Assembly (NCBI GenBank): GCA_027083485.1
Contig: JALWOO010000139.1
Span: 1-7,761, forward strand
Direction of reading: 5' to 3'
DNA length: 7,761 nucleotides
Source of the DNA: Amylibacter sp.
GTDB taxonomy: Bacteria; Pseudomonadota; Alphaproteobacteria; Rhodobacterales; Rhodobacteraceae
In this document: positions 6,108 through 7,761 of the stretch, piece after piece
Position numbering within the stretch: the stretch's first letter is position 1
How the letters are laid out: each line of letters begins with the position of its first letter
Made by a program: the position numbers and the translations under genes
The notes under the pieces: generated by a model
What the model was told of the DNA's origin: nothing
What the model saw: only the letters and a program-made list of their open reading frames with translations
Database searches by the model: none

Positions 6108-7619
6108 GTGACACCTTTGCTCCGAATTTCGGGCCTGACCAAAGCCTATCCGGGCGTGGTTGCCAATGACAACGTCAGTTTTGACATCCAACCAGGCGAA
6201 GTTCATGCGCTTTTGGGAGAAAATGGCGCAGGCAAATCCACATTGGTCAAGGCGATTTATGGCCTTGTTCATCCTGACAGTGGCACCATGCAATTGAACG
6301 GCGACGAGTATAAACCCGGCGAACCACGTCAGGCGCGAGCCGCCGGTGTTGCCATGGTGTTTCAGCATTTCTCCCTGTTCGAGGCGCTGACCGTGGGGGA
6401 AAATATCGCGCTTGGCATGGAAAACGCGCCTGAAACCAAGGCGCTGTCAGAACGCATCCGAACCGTTTCCGAGAATTATGGATTGCCGCTGGATCCGGAC
6501 CGGCTTGTGGGTGACCTGTCTGCCGGCGAGCGTCAGCGCGTGGAAATCGTGCGCTGCCTGTTGCAGGATCCCAAATTGCTGGTGATGGATGAGCCGACGT
6601 CGGTTTTGACTCCGCAAGAGGTGGAAACCCTGTTTCACACCCTGCGTAAACTACGCGACGAGGGCACCTCAATTTTGTATATTTCCCACAAACTGGATGA
6701 AATCCGCCAGATTTGTAATCATGCGACCATTCTGCGTTTGGGCAAAGTGGTGGGCACCTGCACCCCCTCCGAGGAAACGCCGAAATCCATGGCGGAAATG
6801 ATGGTGGGCACCACGCTAACCGCGCCCAAAAAGACCGCGTTCAACCCGGGGCCGGTTCTGCTGGAGGCGCATAACCTGTGGCTGGAATCATCCGATCCAT
6901 TCGGCACCAGCCTCAAGGACGTGAATTTCTCCCTGCATGCGGGCGAGGTTCTGGGCATTGGCGGTGTTGCCGGTAACGGACAGGACGAATTGCTGCTGGC
7001 CTTGTCGGGCGAAGAACTGGTTGAACATGACGCGATCCATTTCAAGGGCGAGGCCATGGGCGACAAAGGTCCGAACCACCGCCGTATTCGCGGCTTGCAG
7101 ACCGCCCCCGAAGAACGCTTGGGCCATGCGGCGGCACCGGATATGTCATTGACAGAAAATGCCCTGTTGACCGCGTTCGAGCGCGAGCGCCTGACCACCA
7201 AAGGTTTCATTCAATGGGAAGCCACCCGTAATTTTGCCCGTGCCATTGTCGAGAAATTCGACGTGCGCACCCCTTCCGTAAATAACGCGGCGAAATCCCT
7301 TTCCGGGGGCAATCTGCAGAAATTTGTGATTGGCCGCGAAATTATGCAAAACCCGGATGTGCTGGTGGTGAACCAGCCGACCTGGGGGGTGGATGCCTCG
7401 GCGGCTGCCGACATCCGGCAAGCTTTGCTGGAGCTGGCAGCCAACGGGGCGGCCGTGCTGGTCATCAGTCAGGACCTTGATGAACTAATGGAAATTTCCG
7501 ACACTTTTGCCGTACTGTCCGAAGGCACCCTCTCCAAGGTGCGTTCGGCCCACGGCGTCACAATTGAAGAAATCGGCCTGTTAATGGGCGGAACGGAGGT
7601 AAGCCATGTTCCGGCTTGA
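6108..7619 (+). CDS. Duplicated ABC transporter ATPase, BMP/nucleoside type
   Basis: This is the ATPase of an importer related to the BMP-dependent nucleoside systems (YufO/NupA-like), with two fused nucleotide-binding domains in 503 residues. Domain 1 is complete: Walker A GENGAGKST (37-45), Q-loop Gln86, signature LSAGE (137-141), Walker B LLVMDE (157-162) and His194. Domain 2 starts at about 250. Its Walker A region (GVAGNGQDE, 286-294) lacks the GKS/T, its Walker B reads NQP instead of DEP (422-424), and the H-loop position is Gln455. Its signature LSGGN (398-402) is intact. Such asymmetry is normal for the family and leaves one catalytic site, formed by domain 1 Walker motifs and the domain 2 signature. 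The gene starts 2 nt after xdhC and overlaps the permease. The context suggests a purine nucleoside or base substrate; this is inference. A ribose-type sugar importer is a less likely alternative. Confidence 0.9.
   Translation: MTPLLRISGLTKAYPGVVANDNVSFDIQPGEVHALLGENGAGKSTLVKAIYGLVHPDSGTMQLNGDEYKPGEPRQARAAGVAMVFQHFSLFEALTVGENIALGMENAPETKALSERIRTVSENYGLPLDPDRLVGDLSAGERQRVEIVRCLLQDPKLLVMDEPTSVLTPQEVETLFHTLRKLRDEGTSILYISHKLDEIRQICNHATILRLGKVVGTCTPSEETPKSMAEMMVGTTLTAPKKTAFNPGPVLLEAHNLWLESSDPFGTSLKDVNFSLHAGEVLGIGGVAGNGQDELLLALSGEELVEHDAIHFKGEAMGDKGPNHRRIRGLQTAPEERLGHAAAPDMSLTENALLTAFERERLTTKGFIQWEATRNFARAIVEKFDVRTPSVNNAAKSLSGGNLQKFVIGREIMQNPDVLVVNQPTWGVDASAAADIRQALLELAANGAAVLVISQDLDELMEISDTFAVLSEGTLSKVRSAHGVTIEEIGLLMGGTEVSHVPA
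7595..7600 (+). promoter_or_regulatory. Ribosome binding site for the permease
   Basis: GGAGGT lies 5 nt before ATG 7606, within the ATPase coding sequence. It is the best Shine-Dalgarno match in the window and selects the overlapping start of the permease gene. Confidence 0.65.
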
Positions 7620-7761
7620 AGCACGACCTAACCCTTCTAAAATCATGCAGGCACTGACGCCGATCATTGCGGTTGTGGCCACGATGATCGCCGGGGGCAT
7701 CCTGTTTGCCCTGCTGGGCAAGAACCCGTTCGAGGCAATACGCATGTTGTTCTGGGATCCG
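7606..7761 (+). CDS. ABC transporter permease, N-terminal fragment
   Basis: The first 52 codons of the membrane subunit that pairs with the preceding ATPase; the right edge cuts off the rest. The peptide begins MFRLEARPNPSK, a short basic cytoplasmic tail. A hydrophobic helix follows at about residues 16-38 (LTPIIAVVATMIAGGILFAL), then GKNPFEAIRMLFWDP. The helix plus GKNPxEA pattern matches permeases of BMP-type nucleoside importers (YufP/NupP-like). The ATG overlaps the ATPase end by 14 bp, so the two are probably translationally coupled. In this family a second permease usually follows, which cannot be seen here. Confidence 0.88.
   Translation, partial: MFRLEARPNPSKIMQALTPIIAVVATMIAGGILFALLGKNPFEAIRMLFWDP

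Overview
The window reads as chromosomal DNA of an alphaproteobacterium, most likely of the Rhodobacteraceae (Roseobacter group). The evidence is protein similarity recognised by eye: a DnaE1-type N-terminus, an XdhABC set laid out as in Rhodobacter capsulatus, and a following BMP-type nucleoside/purine ABC cassette. This assignment is inference; no database search was run.

Layout. Positions 1-142 (minus strand) hold the first 47 codons of dnaE, the DNA polymerase III alpha subunit, running off the left edge. A divergent intergenic region of about 105 bp (143-247) follows. Everything to its right is on the plus strand and tightly packed: a sulfotransferase-like protein (248-1030), 5-hydroxyisourate hydrolase uraH (1032-1382, TTG start), a 123-bp gap with a strong imperfect stem-loop followed by a short T run, then xdhA (1506-2894), xdhB (2891-5179), xdhC (5176-6105), a duplicated ABC ATPase (6108-7619) and the first 52 codons of its permease (7606 onward, cut by the right edge). 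Junctions are 1 nt apart, overlap by 4 bp (ATGA, GTGA), are 2 nt apart, or overlap by 14 bp. This is a classic co-transcribed and probably translationally coupled operon, interrupted only by the uraH-xdhA gap.

How the genes fit together. The ABC system is the likely importer of a purine nucleoside or base. XdhA and XdhB form the molybdenum hydroxylase that oxidises hypoxanthine and xanthine to urate. XdhC loads its molybdenum cofactor. UraH hydrolyses 5-hydroxyisourate, the product of urate oxidation, on the way to allantoin. A urate oxidase, OHCU decarboxylase, allantoinase, second permease and BMP binding protein are not in the window and may lie outside it.

Most of the window is ordinary purine catabolism. 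The least explained parts are the sulfotransferase-like gene abutting uraH, the stem-loop before xdhA, a perfect 8+8 bp palindrome inside xdhB, and an inverted repeat in the dnaE/sulfotransferase divergent region. I saw no RNA gene, CRISPR array, insertion sequence or prophage element, and nothing that amounts to a clearly new system.
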